A stretch of DNA of 64,000 bases from Siphonodentalium dalli (Eukaryota; Mollusca; Scaphopoda; Gadilida; Siphonodentaliidae). The translations under genes were made by a program, and so were the position numbers. Positions 19,640 through 29,525 of the stretch are shown here, piece after piece (the first letter of the stretch is position 1; every line of letters begins with the position of its first letter). Location: contig CP136063.1 of assembly GCA_032622095.1 (NCBI GenBank), positions 28,894,987 to 28,958,986 on the forward strand. The letters are read 5' to 3'. The notes under the pieces were generated by a model that had not been told where the DNA came from, searched no databases, and saw only the letters and a program-made list of their open reading frames with translations.

Positions 19640-20680
19640 ACAAGATCAGTTTATGGTTGAATGTATTCCTGTTAAATTGGTCGATCCTGGTCACCGCCGT
19701 CTTCCACACTGTCTTCTCGAAGGCGATTGGTTGCGTTGGCATATAGCGGAAGAACTTCTGCCTCATGGAAGTGATCTTGTCTTTGTTTAGGGGCTTTTTG
19801 GATCGAGTTCCCTGTGCATTTCTGTTTAAATAGTATTTCTTGTATTGAGCTGTATAGAGAACATCTGTCCCACCACCTTCCTCAAGAACAGGGCATAGTC
19901 GTCAGATGATTGTGAATATATCCCGTCCATGGTGTCCTCGGGAAGGTAGTTGGCTGGCACTGTGGTCAGGTTCTGGGCCGTCTCCAACATAGCAGTCACG
20001 GTCTGTTGGTTTATGACTGCTGGCACCCTCTCCATTGGGATCAGCATAAACTTCGGATTCATAACAAAGCTTTGATGGTTGTTGAGAAGCGGGCCTTTCT
20101 GAGGAAGCTGGTCGTTCTGAGGAAGCTGGTCGTTCTGAGGAAGCTGGTCGTTCTGGGGAAGCTGGTCGTAACAAATTATAAGGATAAGACGATATATTAT
20201 CACGAAATATATATACATGCACATATACAAATATAAATATGAATTCAGTCTCTCTCATGCAGTCATCTTCCATGCTGTTTTTCATCTAGTTTATCATGTT
20301 TGAGGCTCTCGTGTTGTGGAGGTTGAATAATGAAGTCAATTATGTCTGCCGTACGTTTTGTGTATCGGATGGTGGGTTGGTGGTGCCGTACATTTTGTGT
20401 ATCGTTGGTGGTGGCATTGTTGGTGCCGTACATTTTGGGTTGTGGGTTGGTGGTGCCGTATGTTTTGTGTATCGGTTGTTGGTGCCATACGTTTTGTGTA
20501 TCAGGTGGTGGGTTGGTGGTGGTGTTAGATATCCCTCTGGTGGTTGATTTTTTAACTGGAGTGGCTTGGCGTTTCACCCGTCTGTTCCTATAACAACTCC
20601 ACTAACTCGCTCACATCCAGAGAGCGCGTAGCCGTTTCATCCCACTCAGATGAGGAATCATTCTGAAATTAAAATAACGG
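19640..20680 (-). CDS. Repeat-rich possible multi-exon gene fragment, unrecognised
   Basis: The minus strand shows several coding-like stretches in order. 20,665-20,600 follows a TTTCAG acceptor (SSSEWDETATRSLDV). 20,577-20,263 has KRQATPVKKSTTRG followed by a Thr/Asn/Pro-rich repeat. 20,170-20,090 has an 18-bp tandem repeat (SERPAS or NDQLPQ by frame). 20,090-19,826 reads MNPKFMLIPMERVPAV and SSDDYALFLRKVVGQMF. A basic tail lies at 19,840-19,640. The frames change between stretches, so this may be spliced or broken. The plus-strand readings through the repeats are artefacts. No family is recognised. Confidence 0.35.
20095..20170. repeat. 18-bp tandem repeat, four units
   Basis: GTTCTGAGGAAGCTGGTC is repeated four times with one or two changes. 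The length is a multiple of three, so it keeps frame on either strand. Confidence 0.95.
20340..20540. repeat. Degenerate minisatellite, TTGGTGGTGCCGTACATTTTG units
   Basis: Five or six imperfect units of about 30 bp contain GGTGCCGTAC and TTTTGTGTATC. On the minus strand they encode Thr/Asn-rich peptide (TTNP, QNVWH). Confidence 0.85.
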
Positions 20681-20884
20681 AAATGATTAATGAACTGCTC
20701 CCCAACTCAGTTTGAAATGTAAAGAATTTACAGCGAGAATGCATAATCAGAACAATCAAAACAGGTTTTGGAAATGAATTAGTCGCCGATATGACGATTC
20801 AAATTCTGATAAAATGATTTATTGAATATCGGACCATTAACACCACAAAAGTACATGTTCAATCTGTGTACTGTACATAGAAAA

Positions 20885-21118
20885 TATACATATATATAGC
20901 TTCAATAGTATGTACATATATTTATATATATATAGCTTCAAGAATATGTACATATTATATAACTTCAATAGTATGTACATATATATATAGCTTCAATAGT
21001 ATGTACATATATGTATAGCTTCAATAGTATGTACATATATATATAGCTTCAAAAGTATGTACATATATGTATAGCTTCAATAGTATGTACATATATATAT
21101 AACTTCAATAGTATGTAG
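20885..21118. repeat. Minisatellite, about 29-bp unit with ATATATAGCTTCAATAGT
   Basis: About eight head-to-tail units of TAGCTTCAATAGTATGTACA plus a variable (AT)n linker. The differences are mostly in the AT linker. Confidence 0.95.
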
Positions 21119-21120
21119 TA

Positions 21121-21537
21121 AGGTGGTGGACAACCAGGTGAAACCGGAAATCTTTTTAAAGCCATACATATAGTGTACTTTTTTTCAGTGATTCAATTGA
21201 TATAACTCGGCCGACTGTCACCTACGAGTTGGAATTATGGACTAGCTATATTTTCATTATGATTTGGGAGGAATACTCAGCCATAAAGTTATGACAATAA
21301 TTTTGACAAGGATCTCTGAAGATAATCACTATATTAGGAGGAGAGTATTGCCACGTTTTTGTGGTAAATTAATTTGAGAATATCTACTGAACATAATTAT
21401 GTTTAATTTGTGATATTTACAATGTTATTCATGAAATTGGCATTATATCATCAACCAATCTATATATACATACATGCAAATACATTTATATTACAGTATC
21501 AAATGACATCATCAATGTGCTGCATCATCTTATGTGC
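21121..21537. other. No gene seen
   Basis: AT-rich sequence between the minisatellite and the TTAA palindromic element. No coding or element signature is recognised. Confidence 0.5.
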
Positions 21538-21754
21538 TTAACCCTTTCAGTGCCAAGTCCGATTTTTGTATCGACCCCATATTTCTTTGATCATTTTTAA
21601 AATTTATTGATTATAATAATGTGATACATTGATGGAAAGAGCTCTTAGAGCTCTTTCCATCAATGTATCACATTATAATAATCAATAAATTTGAAAAAAG
21701 ATCCAAAGAAATATGGGCTGATACAAAAATCAGACTTGGCACTGAAAGGGTTAA
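21538..21754. mobile_element. Near-perfect palindromic TTAA miniature element
   Basis: It runs from TTAACCCTTTCAGTGCCAAG to the reverse complement CTTGGCACTGAAAGGGTTAA, with arms of about 105 bp meeting at AAGAGCTCTTAGAGCTCTTT. A few mismatches are seen (TCGACCCC / GGGCTGAT; TTTTTAAA / TTTGAAAA). The borders are TTAA. A second CCCTTTCACA word follows at once. Confidence 0.92.
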
Positions 21755-21759
21755 CCCTT

Positions 21760-22795
21760 TCACAAAGTTAAGTTTAGTTTCAAGGAAGAATTCTATTCAA
21801 TTGTTAATAGTCCTGTCGAACAGTTTTCCAATCGTATTACTTTGGGCTATAGTGCGGTAATTATTAGAATCGTTGTGATCTTTCTTGTCAATAATTGTTA
21901 AGATAGATTTCAACTTCTTGGGAAGTGACATGTAAAGAGTTAATTAAATAATTTCCTTATCTCATCTACGACGTTGCGGATGATTTGTCATAAATAATCA
22001 GCACTTGCACTAGTTACAGTTCAGGCTGAATAGCGAGCTCGCGTTGACATGAATCTCTGCACAACAAGATGGAGTGCATTAAACCATGAACCATAGTTCT
22101 TCTCTTCCTGAAAACACTTTATTCCTGATGCCGTCTTTACTTTGAGTGCAGTGTCCTTTGCAAATTGATATTAATTTTTTGAATTTGTTTCTAATCTGTG
22201 CGACATTGAACTATATTTCTTGGTTTCTGTCTCTCTAATGCACCGAGTATGGCGTCATATGTAACATTATTTTGCTGTTTCTTGTTGTTTGTAACAAGAA
22301 GCTTTCTTTTGAAGATAGGGTTATTAATAATTACATATACAAAAGTCGTAAATAGAAGCTGCACTCCGGTTTTTGCACGTCATAATCTAGAAAATGACAA
22401 GGCAAGTTTTGTGCGACAGGTAAATAAAACATGTAGCTTTAATAATATTGTCTCTTGAACTGTTTATGTTCGCTGTTCCATTCTAATAATAAACTTGGGA
22501 ATGATCGCATGTTGACACAGAAGTGTTCCGTTGATTGTTTCTGTAAAATAGATATCTGGATTCTAATAACCTACATGTAGATGCAGTGATCTGGACCATA
22601 GCATGTACCTCCTGACATTTCAACGTTCTCAAACGAGAAATTTGATATTTGTTATTGCTTAATTAGTTTTATAGAGTTTTGGGAACTAACACAAGAGCAG
22701 ATAACATATAATATAATAAAATGTAATCAGTGATCGGGGCCCAAAAATATATATGTTTTAGAACTCCTGAATTGTTCTGTTTATATGAAAAATGA
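21760..22795. other. No gene recognised
   Basis: A 69-codon plus-strand frame (22,249-22,458, MASYVTLFCCFLLFV) has a hydrophobic, signal-like start but no supporting context. The rest is AT-rich. I do not call a gene. Confidence 0.4.
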
Positions 22796-22796
22796 A

Positions 22797-22925
22797 TTAA
22801 ATTATATATAAAAATAAGATCCGCATTATGTAATAACTCCAGAAAGAGTGGCTTGTATATATAAAAATAAGATCCGCATTATGTAATAACTCCAGAAAGA
22901 GTGGCTTGTATATATAAAAATATGA
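22797..22925. repeat. 53-bp tandem duplication
   Basis: TATATAAAAATAAGATCCGC through ACTCCAGAAAGAGTGGCTTG occurs twice exactly, followed by a third partial unit. Confidence 0.95.
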
Positions 22926-23519
22926 ATCTTCCACAGAAGTCTTCCTTCCTTTCAAATGTGCGGCAATGAAGACATTACTGTTTAGAGAAAACGTTGATGC
23001 CACAAATGAAAAAATTTTCATCACCAGTGAAAAGGCTGAATCTTTCTGTCCAGTCCGATTTGGTGTTTGAAGTCACTGCAAGAAATTGCACCAAATTTTG
23101 GAGATGGGGCCTGAGCTTTGCAATGTAGGCGTAATCTTCTCTTAAGTCTGGCCCCCAAACTAAGATACAATGGGCTTCATTCACCATGATCACATGTCCT
23201 ATCAAAATCCCTAAGCCGCATGGCTCAGAATGACCTCTGCATGGCCTACAAGAAATATTTCATTCTTTCTGGAGAGTAGTTTCGAACTGTCTCGCCTCAA
23301 TGATCAACTGCATGGCTCGGAATGTCCTCTGTATGGCCTCATTCTTTCTGGAGAGTAGTTTGAACTGTCTCGCCTCAATGATCTCTTTTCCCAGCTCTTG
23401 ACTCTCATGCTCAATCAGACTGTTCAGTGGGACTATAATAATGATCAGAGAAGACATATTTTCCTGTCTATGCGTGTAGAATGGCAATAATTCAAGCACT
23501 CAATCAGGCTGTTCAGTGG

Positions 23520-23815
23520 CACTATAATCTTAATTAACTTACCATATCCCGGCGGTAATTAACTTACCATATCCCGGCGGTAATTAACTTACCATATCCC
23601 GGCGGTAATTAACTTACCATATCCCGGCGGTAATTAACTTACCATATCCTGGCGGTAATTGCTGGACTTGTTCTTTTCACCTCATATATTATAAATAGAT
23701 CAGCGACTTACCATATCTTAACTTACCATATCCCGGCGGTAATTAACTTACCATATCCCGGCTGTAATTAACTTGCCATATCCCGGCGACTTATCATATC
23801 CCGGCGGTAATTGCT
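23520..23815. repeat. 24-bp minisatellite containing a splice-donor-like word
   Basis: About nine units of TTAACTTACCATATCCCGGC plus GGTAA, in two blocks split by a unique 60-bp piece (23,660-23,715). On the minus strand every unit reads CGCCGGGATATGGTAAGTTA, which both contains a strong GGTAAGT donor and encodes LPPGYGK in one frame. The array therefore multiplied the exon-intron boundary of the helicase-like exon. Confidence 0.9.
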
Positions 23816-23925
23816 GGACTTGATCTTTTCTGCATTCACCCGCATCAGGATCAGTCTCTCGGGGACATCTATGTTTTCTGCATTCACCCGCATCAGGATC
23901 AGTCTCTCATGGACGTCTTACACAA
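23815..23925 (-). repeat. 48-bp exon duplication
   Basis: GACGTCC-ATGAGAGACTGATCC and its neighbour GATGTCCCCGAGAGACTGATC are tandem units on the minus strand. They encode DV(H/P)ERLILMRVNAE(N/K)I twice in an open frame. This is a 16-residue internal repeat just upstream of the minisatellite. Confidence 0.75.
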
Positions 23926-24048
23926 ATGATTTAATGTCGACAATTTTCTTACTGACTTGGACAACACAATCGGAATTAATAGAAAAGACATCAGAATGTC
24001 CTCCAATAGTTAATATCATATTTCAATCTTCATAAAAAAAACCCACAA

Positions 24049-24308
24049 AATTACCCCCACAGCGGCTGTAAATCGGTAAAAAGCTGTTGTTTTCATATCT
24101 TGCAAGACTTTATATGAACTTTCAGTTGAGTACTTCAACTGAAGCCTGATCGCTTTGGGCCAATCCTCTGCTATTTGCGACATGGTCATGAGAGGATTAT
24201 CTCTGAGGGCTTCCAATCGGTAAAAAGCTGTTATTTTCATGTCTTTTAAGACTTTATAAGAACTTTCAGTTGAGTACTTCAGCTTCAGCTTCATCCTTTG
24301 ATACACCT
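24049..24308 (-). CDS. Candidate exon with internal 24-residue repeat
   Basis: It is preceded by an acceptor-like TTCATTCTCATTAAG and ends before GGTAATTT. It reads QRMKLKLKYSTESSYKVLKD, then FYRLEALRDNPLMTMSQ, then again LQLKYSTESSYKVLQDMKTT. The two KYSTESSYKVL repeats are almost identical, as is the surrounding DNA: an intronic segment at 23,915-24,050 also recurs at 24,333-24,500. This is a local exon-intron duplication upstream of the RecQ-like fragments, on the same strand. The family is unknown. Confidence 0.45.
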
Positions 24309-24593
24309 TAATGAGAATGAAAGTATTAATTAGACGTCTTACACAAATGATTTAATGTTGACAAGTTTCTTAACGACGGGCAACAAAATCGGAATTGATA
24401 GAAAAGACCTGGGAAACAACCAAATTACACAGAATGTCCTCCAATGGTTAATGCCATATTTTAATCTACAAAAATGATCACAAAACTATCCCCACAGTGA
24501 TTGTATATTTTCCTCAATTTCTACAACATATTTGATTTTTATGAATAATTGAAAACATTTATCCAGTATATGTACATAATATTGCATACATTA

Positions 24594-24722
24594 TTATACA
24601 GGCACGGGGGCAGAAACACCGGTGGCATTAAGTGAGTTAAAGTTGTAGTCCAGGGTCTGCACCGCAGATGTACTGTTTTTCTCAAAGCTTGATGCCAAAA
24701 CCTCAGGCTGTTGATCACTCAT
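24594..24722 (-). CDS. Candidate first coding exon, MSDQQPEV
   Basis: An ATG at 24,722 opens 42 codons (MSDQQPEVLASSFEKNSTS and further), ending next to CCTGTATAA, which could be a donor or a stop. It is Ser/Thr-rich and has no family. It lies upstream of the repeat-bearing exon and the RecQ-like motifs on the same strand, so it could be the 5' end of that gene. Weak evidence. Confidence 0.3.
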   Translation of the reverse strand: MSDQQPEVLASSFEKNSTSAVQTLDYNFNSLNATGVSAPVPV

Positions 24723-24724
24723 AA

Positions 24725-26005
24725 TGAATGAATGCACAGTAATAATCAGGAGGGTCAATTAACAAAGAGATACTATGGGTGAGCAGTTCACAATGGGGAA
24801 GTCACTGAACGATTATTATCCAATCTGCCACATATGAGTCCACAATATTATGCAGTGAATGACCGAGAATTATATTTACATCGAGAATACATTTGATATA
24901 GTTAATGAAACGATTTCACCAGTGTCCATTGGCTATCAGTCTGACAATATTTAGCTTCGTTGAAATCAATATGGCAGAGCATTTGATGTGCTTTATAACG
25001 CAATTGCATTTTTGTTTACCAAAATGCAATTTCTGGGGGTGGGGGTGGGTATTCGATGATGCACACTATGCATGACCTAGGCTATCTCCTCTGTTCTCTA
25101 TCCTTTAGCAAGAGTATAGAGATTTGTAACATGACATATGGTGGGGGGGGGTCCTGTATATTGTTTATGTATACTTTTAGCATTAACAATTTAGTAGTAA
25201 CTCCATACTTTTTTCATGAATCCTAATATGGTAAATAAAGAGCGTCCATACAGACCTGTGGAAATATGAATGGAGAATTCTATGCAAATCTACAGTGCAA
25301 ATGTTGTAAATACGCAAAGCAATCATAACATTTAACTGACAATTAAATGTGTGCATGGGTTTTTTTGTACTCTACATTAATTAAAATACATGTAGGCTGC
25401 ATTGATTATTTCGATAAGTTGAAAGTTAACCTAACTATGTTGACAGTGTCAAATTTCATGATTGCATCATCAAGGTGAAGGTAACACAATGCGATTTATT
25501 TGTAGTATATGTCGTCATCTTTTTTCAAAAAGATGTCTTGCTAACTTTTATTTAGTTTGATATCTCAAATGCGCGTACTTTTATCGATATTAATAGCCAG
25601 TCCATCGTTTTAAAATGATTCGACAATATTATGTCATATATGACGGGCATGATCGACTCATCGAAATGTGCAGGGATCTATCGATCATAACTGGGTCAAG
25701 TACAAACATTAGGTGCATATGAGGTTCTCGGAGGGGTAAACATTTTTGTCAGCGCTGATTGTTTTGTTCTTGTGTGATTACTAATGTTCACATTCAATGC
25801 ACATTGTCAATTAGATAGCCTCCATGAAATTTGCCAAATTGTGATAGGAAAAATTTAAGAATTGTCTGCGTAAAACTTGTGTTATGTTTTATTTGAATTG
25901 CTTGTGTCAGTATAGGCGGCGAGGCAAAACACGTCATTTTCAAAAATAATGTAATTTTCAAAAATAATGATTTAGCGTATTTCGTTATCTGCATTTTAGA
26001 AATTA
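24725..26005. other. No gene seen
   Basis: AT-rich sequence with G-runs (TGGGGGTGGGGGTGGG at about 25,036 and a nine-G run at about 25,142). I see no coding frame or element ends. Confidence 0.5.
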
Positions 26006-26010
26006 CCTTG

Positions 26011-26262
26011 TTAACCCTTTACCCAACAAAACGGCCAAAACCGGCCAAATAAAGCTTCAACAGCCTAAAATATCTTCGGTCTGTCTCAATAGAACCATAC
26101 AAATATGGATATCATTGGAACCGGCTCCTTGACCATATTGTGATAGTTACAGTTATGCCCTGTGCCAATGCATTCTCTTATATATGCGAGTCGACCATAG
26201 GTCGCCTCGCATATATAAGAGAATGCATTGGCACAGGGCCCTTCTGTTAGGTAAAGGGTTAA
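26011..26262. mobile_element. TTAA miniature element with a single 69-bp palindrome
   Basis: It runs TTAACCCTTTACCCAACA to GTTAGGTAAAGGGTTAA with near-perfect inverted ends and TTAA borders. The palindrome lies at about 26,156-26,240 and extends outward by CCCTGT/ACAGGG. It is the simple form of the element at 18,189-18,578. Confidence 0.88.
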
Positions 26263-26730
26263 TTTTACACTATGATTGATAACAAATTACACTGGGAGAA
26301 ATTATATTTATAATATTGGCCGTAGTTTTGAGAACAAATTTATTCTTGAATGATGAATCGAAATCCTGACTGAATTGTTTACTAGACACTGATGGCGCTA
26401 GGTGGGGAACATCAGCCGAACAATATAGTTCTCAAATATTGTTTAAAGAAAGCTACCTGCGATTGAAAATAAACTATTTGAAGCCACTGTGTAGTAATTA
26501 TCGTAATCTTATGGCATTTATTTCACATGTTGGTAATTTATTCGATTTTTATCAAATATATATTTGAATTTTTTTCTCACGTTCACTTTGGACCAGTCTA
26601 TTGCTAGTGTTGAAGGGATACTAACTTTATGAAACTATTCATTTTTATGTTTCCTTCAGAGCGCTTCTAGGAGATATGTTGTATGAATAATGTGCAAAAA
26701 CTCAAAATAACATGGTACAGATGATCAATA
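26263..26730. other. No gene seen
   Basis: AT-rich 3' flank of the Tc1-like relic. I see no recognisable feature. Confidence 0.5.
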
Positions 26731-26733
26731 TAC

Positions 26734-27740
26734 CTATTGCAGTCTGCAGGTGTCAGCTTGGTGCCAAAACTCTTTCACTGCCTGAAACAGTTCATCCCTG
26801 TTCTTCGGTTTTGCAGTTGTACGCACATGCTTTTTCATAGCTGCCCATATCAGTTCAATTGGGTTCATGTCGTGCGATTCCGGTGGAGATGGCCAGTGTC
26901 TTATATCGGCCATCCTCATATAATCTTTTGTCGAATAGCTGATTGGCTTCGGATCATTATCCTGAAACAACCGATGTCCATCAGGGAACTGACGTTTGTA
27001 AAACGGCAAGAAATACCTCTGCAGAATTAGTTGGTAGAACAGACTGTTCATGCGTCCATTGTAAATGGCAAGATGTGTTACTCCTCTCCTTGAAATGTCT
27101 CCCAAATGTGCACAGCATACATGTATGGATGTTTGGGTGCACTGCATACATGTTTGGGTTTTGTGCACATCATACATGTATGGGTGTTTAGGTTTTAGCA
27201 TACATGTATGGGTGTTTAGGTTTTAGCATACATGTTTGGGTTTTGGGGTCAGATGTTCTGGCCCTCCCTTTTTTCGGTAGCATCGTCCTGTTGAATTTTC
27301 AACTTTTACCTTACACTCGTCCGTGAATATGACGTTGTCGAATCGTTCCTTGTTACAGATGCAAACCTTTGCAAACTTGAATCTTTTTGGTTTGTTTGCG
27401 TGGGGAATGACCTGGTAGTATTTTGTCATCGTGTACACCCACTTCAGATGTTGCCGTTCTCCGTCTACCACTTGTCTTGTGACCTCAATGCCATGTTTTC
27501 TGAGTTCAGCTGATAATTCCGCTGACGTCGTCCATTTGTTCTGCCGCATCATCTCTTCTATCACACTTCTTCCAATAGGTATCTGAGTACCATTGCAGAG
27601 TTCTGACAATTGTTTTCCTTGTAATAGAAATACCTTCAGCTGTTAGGTGCCATTTTATTTTGAATGTCTTCAACTTTCGCTTGTGCAGTTGTTGAATCTT
27701 GTGCCGAACTCTCATAGGAACTCTGATCCACACATTTTAG
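26734..27740 (-). pseudogene. Tc1-like DD34E transposase, copy 1, frameshifted
   Basis: Three frames in order on the minus strand. An HTH-like N-terminus (27,733-27,506: RVRHKIQQLHKRKLKTF, ISITRKTIVRTL) comes first. A second HTH/linker follows (27,609-27,223: KWTTSAELSAELRKHG, then the first catalytic Asp in VIFTDECKVK). The catalytic end (27,201-26,734) has FQDNDPK and NPIELIW; there are 34 residues between the second Asp and the Glu, the Tc1 spacing. A minisatellite expanded inside the coding region (27,110-27,245) and frameshifts make it inactive. It would have cut and pasted at TA sites. Confidence 0.85.
27110..27245. repeat. 26-bp minisatellite inside the Tc1-like gene
   Basis: Units of CATACATGTATGGGTGTTTA plus GGTTTTAG, five or so. 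It lies at the codons of the LTPKPKH region. Copy 2 has a single CAGCATATTGGTGTTTGGATTTTGGG at the same place, so the expansion is private to copy 1. Confidence 0.92.
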
Positions 27741-27969
27741 ATGTTGAGATAAAATTTTTGCAACAATGTATATTGTAGAGGTGCAACGATATGAAACAAG
27801 AGTTGCAGCGAACTATTTTCGATCTCAATGTGCTCAACATTTGAAGATCGATACTGGTTTTTATCAGTCCGGGAACGGGAAATGTTTGGAACTTTTCCTT
27901 GGTTAATTTTTCCATTGAGAGTGTTCGTCCCATCCATAGCTGTATGGGCTACACTCCTCTCCTTACCGG

Positions 27970-28930
27970 TTGGTACTTTTGCCTGAAACAGTTTATCCCT
28001 GTTGTTCGGTTTTGCAGTTGTTCGCACATGCTTTAATAGCTGCCCATATCAGTTCAATCGGGTTCATGTCATGCGATTCCGGTGGAGATGGACAGTGGCT
28101 TATATCGGCCATCCTCATATAATCTTTTGTTGAATAGCTGCCCATATCAGTTCAATCGGGTTCATGTCGTGCGATTCCGGTGGAGATGGACAGTGGCTTA
28201 TATCAGCCATCCTCATAAAATCTTTTGTTGAATAGCTGACGTGCTTCGGATCATTATCCTGAAACAACCGATGTCCATCAGGGAACTGACGTTTGTAAAA
28301 CGGCAAGAAATACCTCTGCAGAATTAGTTGATAAAACAGACTGTTCATGCATCCATTGAAAATGGCAAAATGCGTTACTTCTCTCCTTGAAATGCCTCCC
28401 CAAATGTGCACAGCATATTGGTGTTTGGATTTTGGGGTCAGCTGTTCTGTCCCTCCCTTTTTTCGGTAGCATCGTCCTGTTGAATTTTCAACTTTTACCA
28501 TACACTCATCCATGAATATAACGTTGTTGAATCAATCGTTGTTAACGATGCAATCCTTTGCAAACTTCAATCTTTTTGGTTTGTTTGCATTGGGAATGAC
28601 CTTGCAGTATTTTGTTGTCGTGTACACCCACTTCAGATGTTGCTGTTCTGTTTATCACTTGTCTGGTGACCTCAATGCCATGTTTTCTGAGTTCAGCTGA
28701 TAATTCCGCTGACGTCGTCCATTTGTTCTGCCGCATCATCTCTTCTGTCACCCTTCTTCCAACTCGTCCTATCTTGTTGTCTCGCCTAGGTCTCTTTTCA
28801 TTGTAATAGAAATACCTTCAGCTTTTAGGTGCCATTTTATTTAGAATGTCTTCAACTTTCGCTTGTTATTGAATCTTGTGCCGAACTCTCATAGGAACTC
28901 TGATTCCACACATTTTAGATGTTGAGATAA
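27970..28930 (-). pseudogene. Tc1-like transposase, copy 2, truncated
   Basis: It matches copy 1 closely and is in the same orientation immediately upstream. An HTH/linker (28,751-28,542) comes first, then the catalytic part (28,513-28,115) with DECMVKVE, FQDNDPKHVSYS and NPIELIW. The C-terminus is cut after KPNNRDKLFQA at about 27,975 and joins unrelated sequence. A tandem duplication of about 105 bp repeats the NPIELIW/SPPESHDMN codons at 28,035-28,150. Both copies share an upstream flank with CCACACATTTTAGATGTTGAG. Confidence 0.82.
28035..28245. repeat. 105-bp tandem duplication in Tc1 copy 2
   Basis: AGCTGCCCATATCAGTTCAA through CATATAATCTTTTGTTGAAT is repeated head to tail, at 28,037 and 28,137. 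Confidence 0.9.
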
Positions 28931-29270
28931 AAGATTTGCAAGAATGTATATTGTAGAGACGGAACAATATGAAACAAAAGTTATGATTCAGGTCTCATTA
29001 TTTTTTGTTTATATACCGAGAATTTGGAACCCCAAATGGAGCCGTCTCTTATATGATAGTCAGCAGAAAATATTCACACACAAAAATATTACTAATTTTA
29101 AATGGCTGGATTTATAGTTACTCTACCTTAAATTGCTATGACGATGTTATTGAAAATGGATATCGTTAAGAATATGTATGTTTATTTGTGTAGGTGAGTG
29201 TATTTAGCTCTCATTGTGACTCTAAAAAAAACAAAGAACCGCTAAAGCCATTTACTCATTTTCATTATAA
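28931..29270. other. No gene seen
   Basis: AT-rich 5' flank of Tc1 copy 2. No coding or RNA feature is recognised. Confidence 0.5.
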
Positions 29271-29500
29271 TTAACCCTTTCAATGCCAGGGGCCGATCTC
29301 ATCGGCCCTAATTTATGGTCTGTAAAATCGGCCCTAAAAAAGATGAACTTACAAAATAAGTCTGTTAAAGAATATACGAAAAAAATATTAAAATTGTCAA
29401 AAATTGTAAAAAATAATAACAAATGATGAAAAATTGTTAGGCCAATGCATTCTCTTATATATGCGAGGCGACCTATTGTCGACTCGCATATATAATAGAA
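29271..29500. mobile_element. TTAA miniature element fragment with a truncated 69-bp palindrome
   Basis: It starts TTAACCCTTTCAATGCCAG, then has GGGCCGATCTCATCGGCCC. The palindrome starts at 29,441 (GCCAATGCATTCTCTTATAT) but is cut after ATATATAATAGAA, where the copy B flank begins. The hairpin core orientation matches 18,480-18,548. Confidence 0.75.
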
Positions 29501-29525
29501 AACAATTTATAGGTGTACTTTGTAG

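Larger units (their letters stand above)
22985..23925 (-). pseudogene. RecQ-like DNA helicase fragments, degenerate
   Basis: Three RecQ-type motifs occur in the right order on the minus strand. A Walker A-like LPPGYGK (after RKDQVQQ) lies at about 23,830-23,700. A motif Ia-like VPLNSLIEH lies at about 23,430. A motif II region reading VNEAHCILVWGPDLREDY lies at about 23,185, followed by LAVTSNT (motif III position). RecQ proteins normally have DEAH and TAT/TST here. The Asp-to-Asn change in the Mg-binding motif and TSNT suggest an inactive copy. Short exons with GGTAAG donors fit an intron-containing gene. An alternative frame in the first exon (ERLILMRVNAE, tandemly repeated) is also open, so the exon frame is uncertain. 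The helicase C-terminal domain is not seen. Confidence 0.6.

Noticed and set aside
20296-20593. Plus-strand frames rich in VGGGLVVPYVLC
   Set aside because: They arise from translation of the minisatellite at 20,340-20,540 and are low complexity.
23260-23499. Dynein-like or coiled-coil reading of the 79-codon frame
   Set aside because: VPLNSLIEH with the flanking hydrophobic strand fits RecQ motif Ia better, in the right order with neighbouring motifs.
23500-23820. CRISPR-like array (regular 24-bp repeats)
   Set aside because: Units are directly adjacent with no unique spacers, and the genome is eukaryotic; it is a minisatellite.
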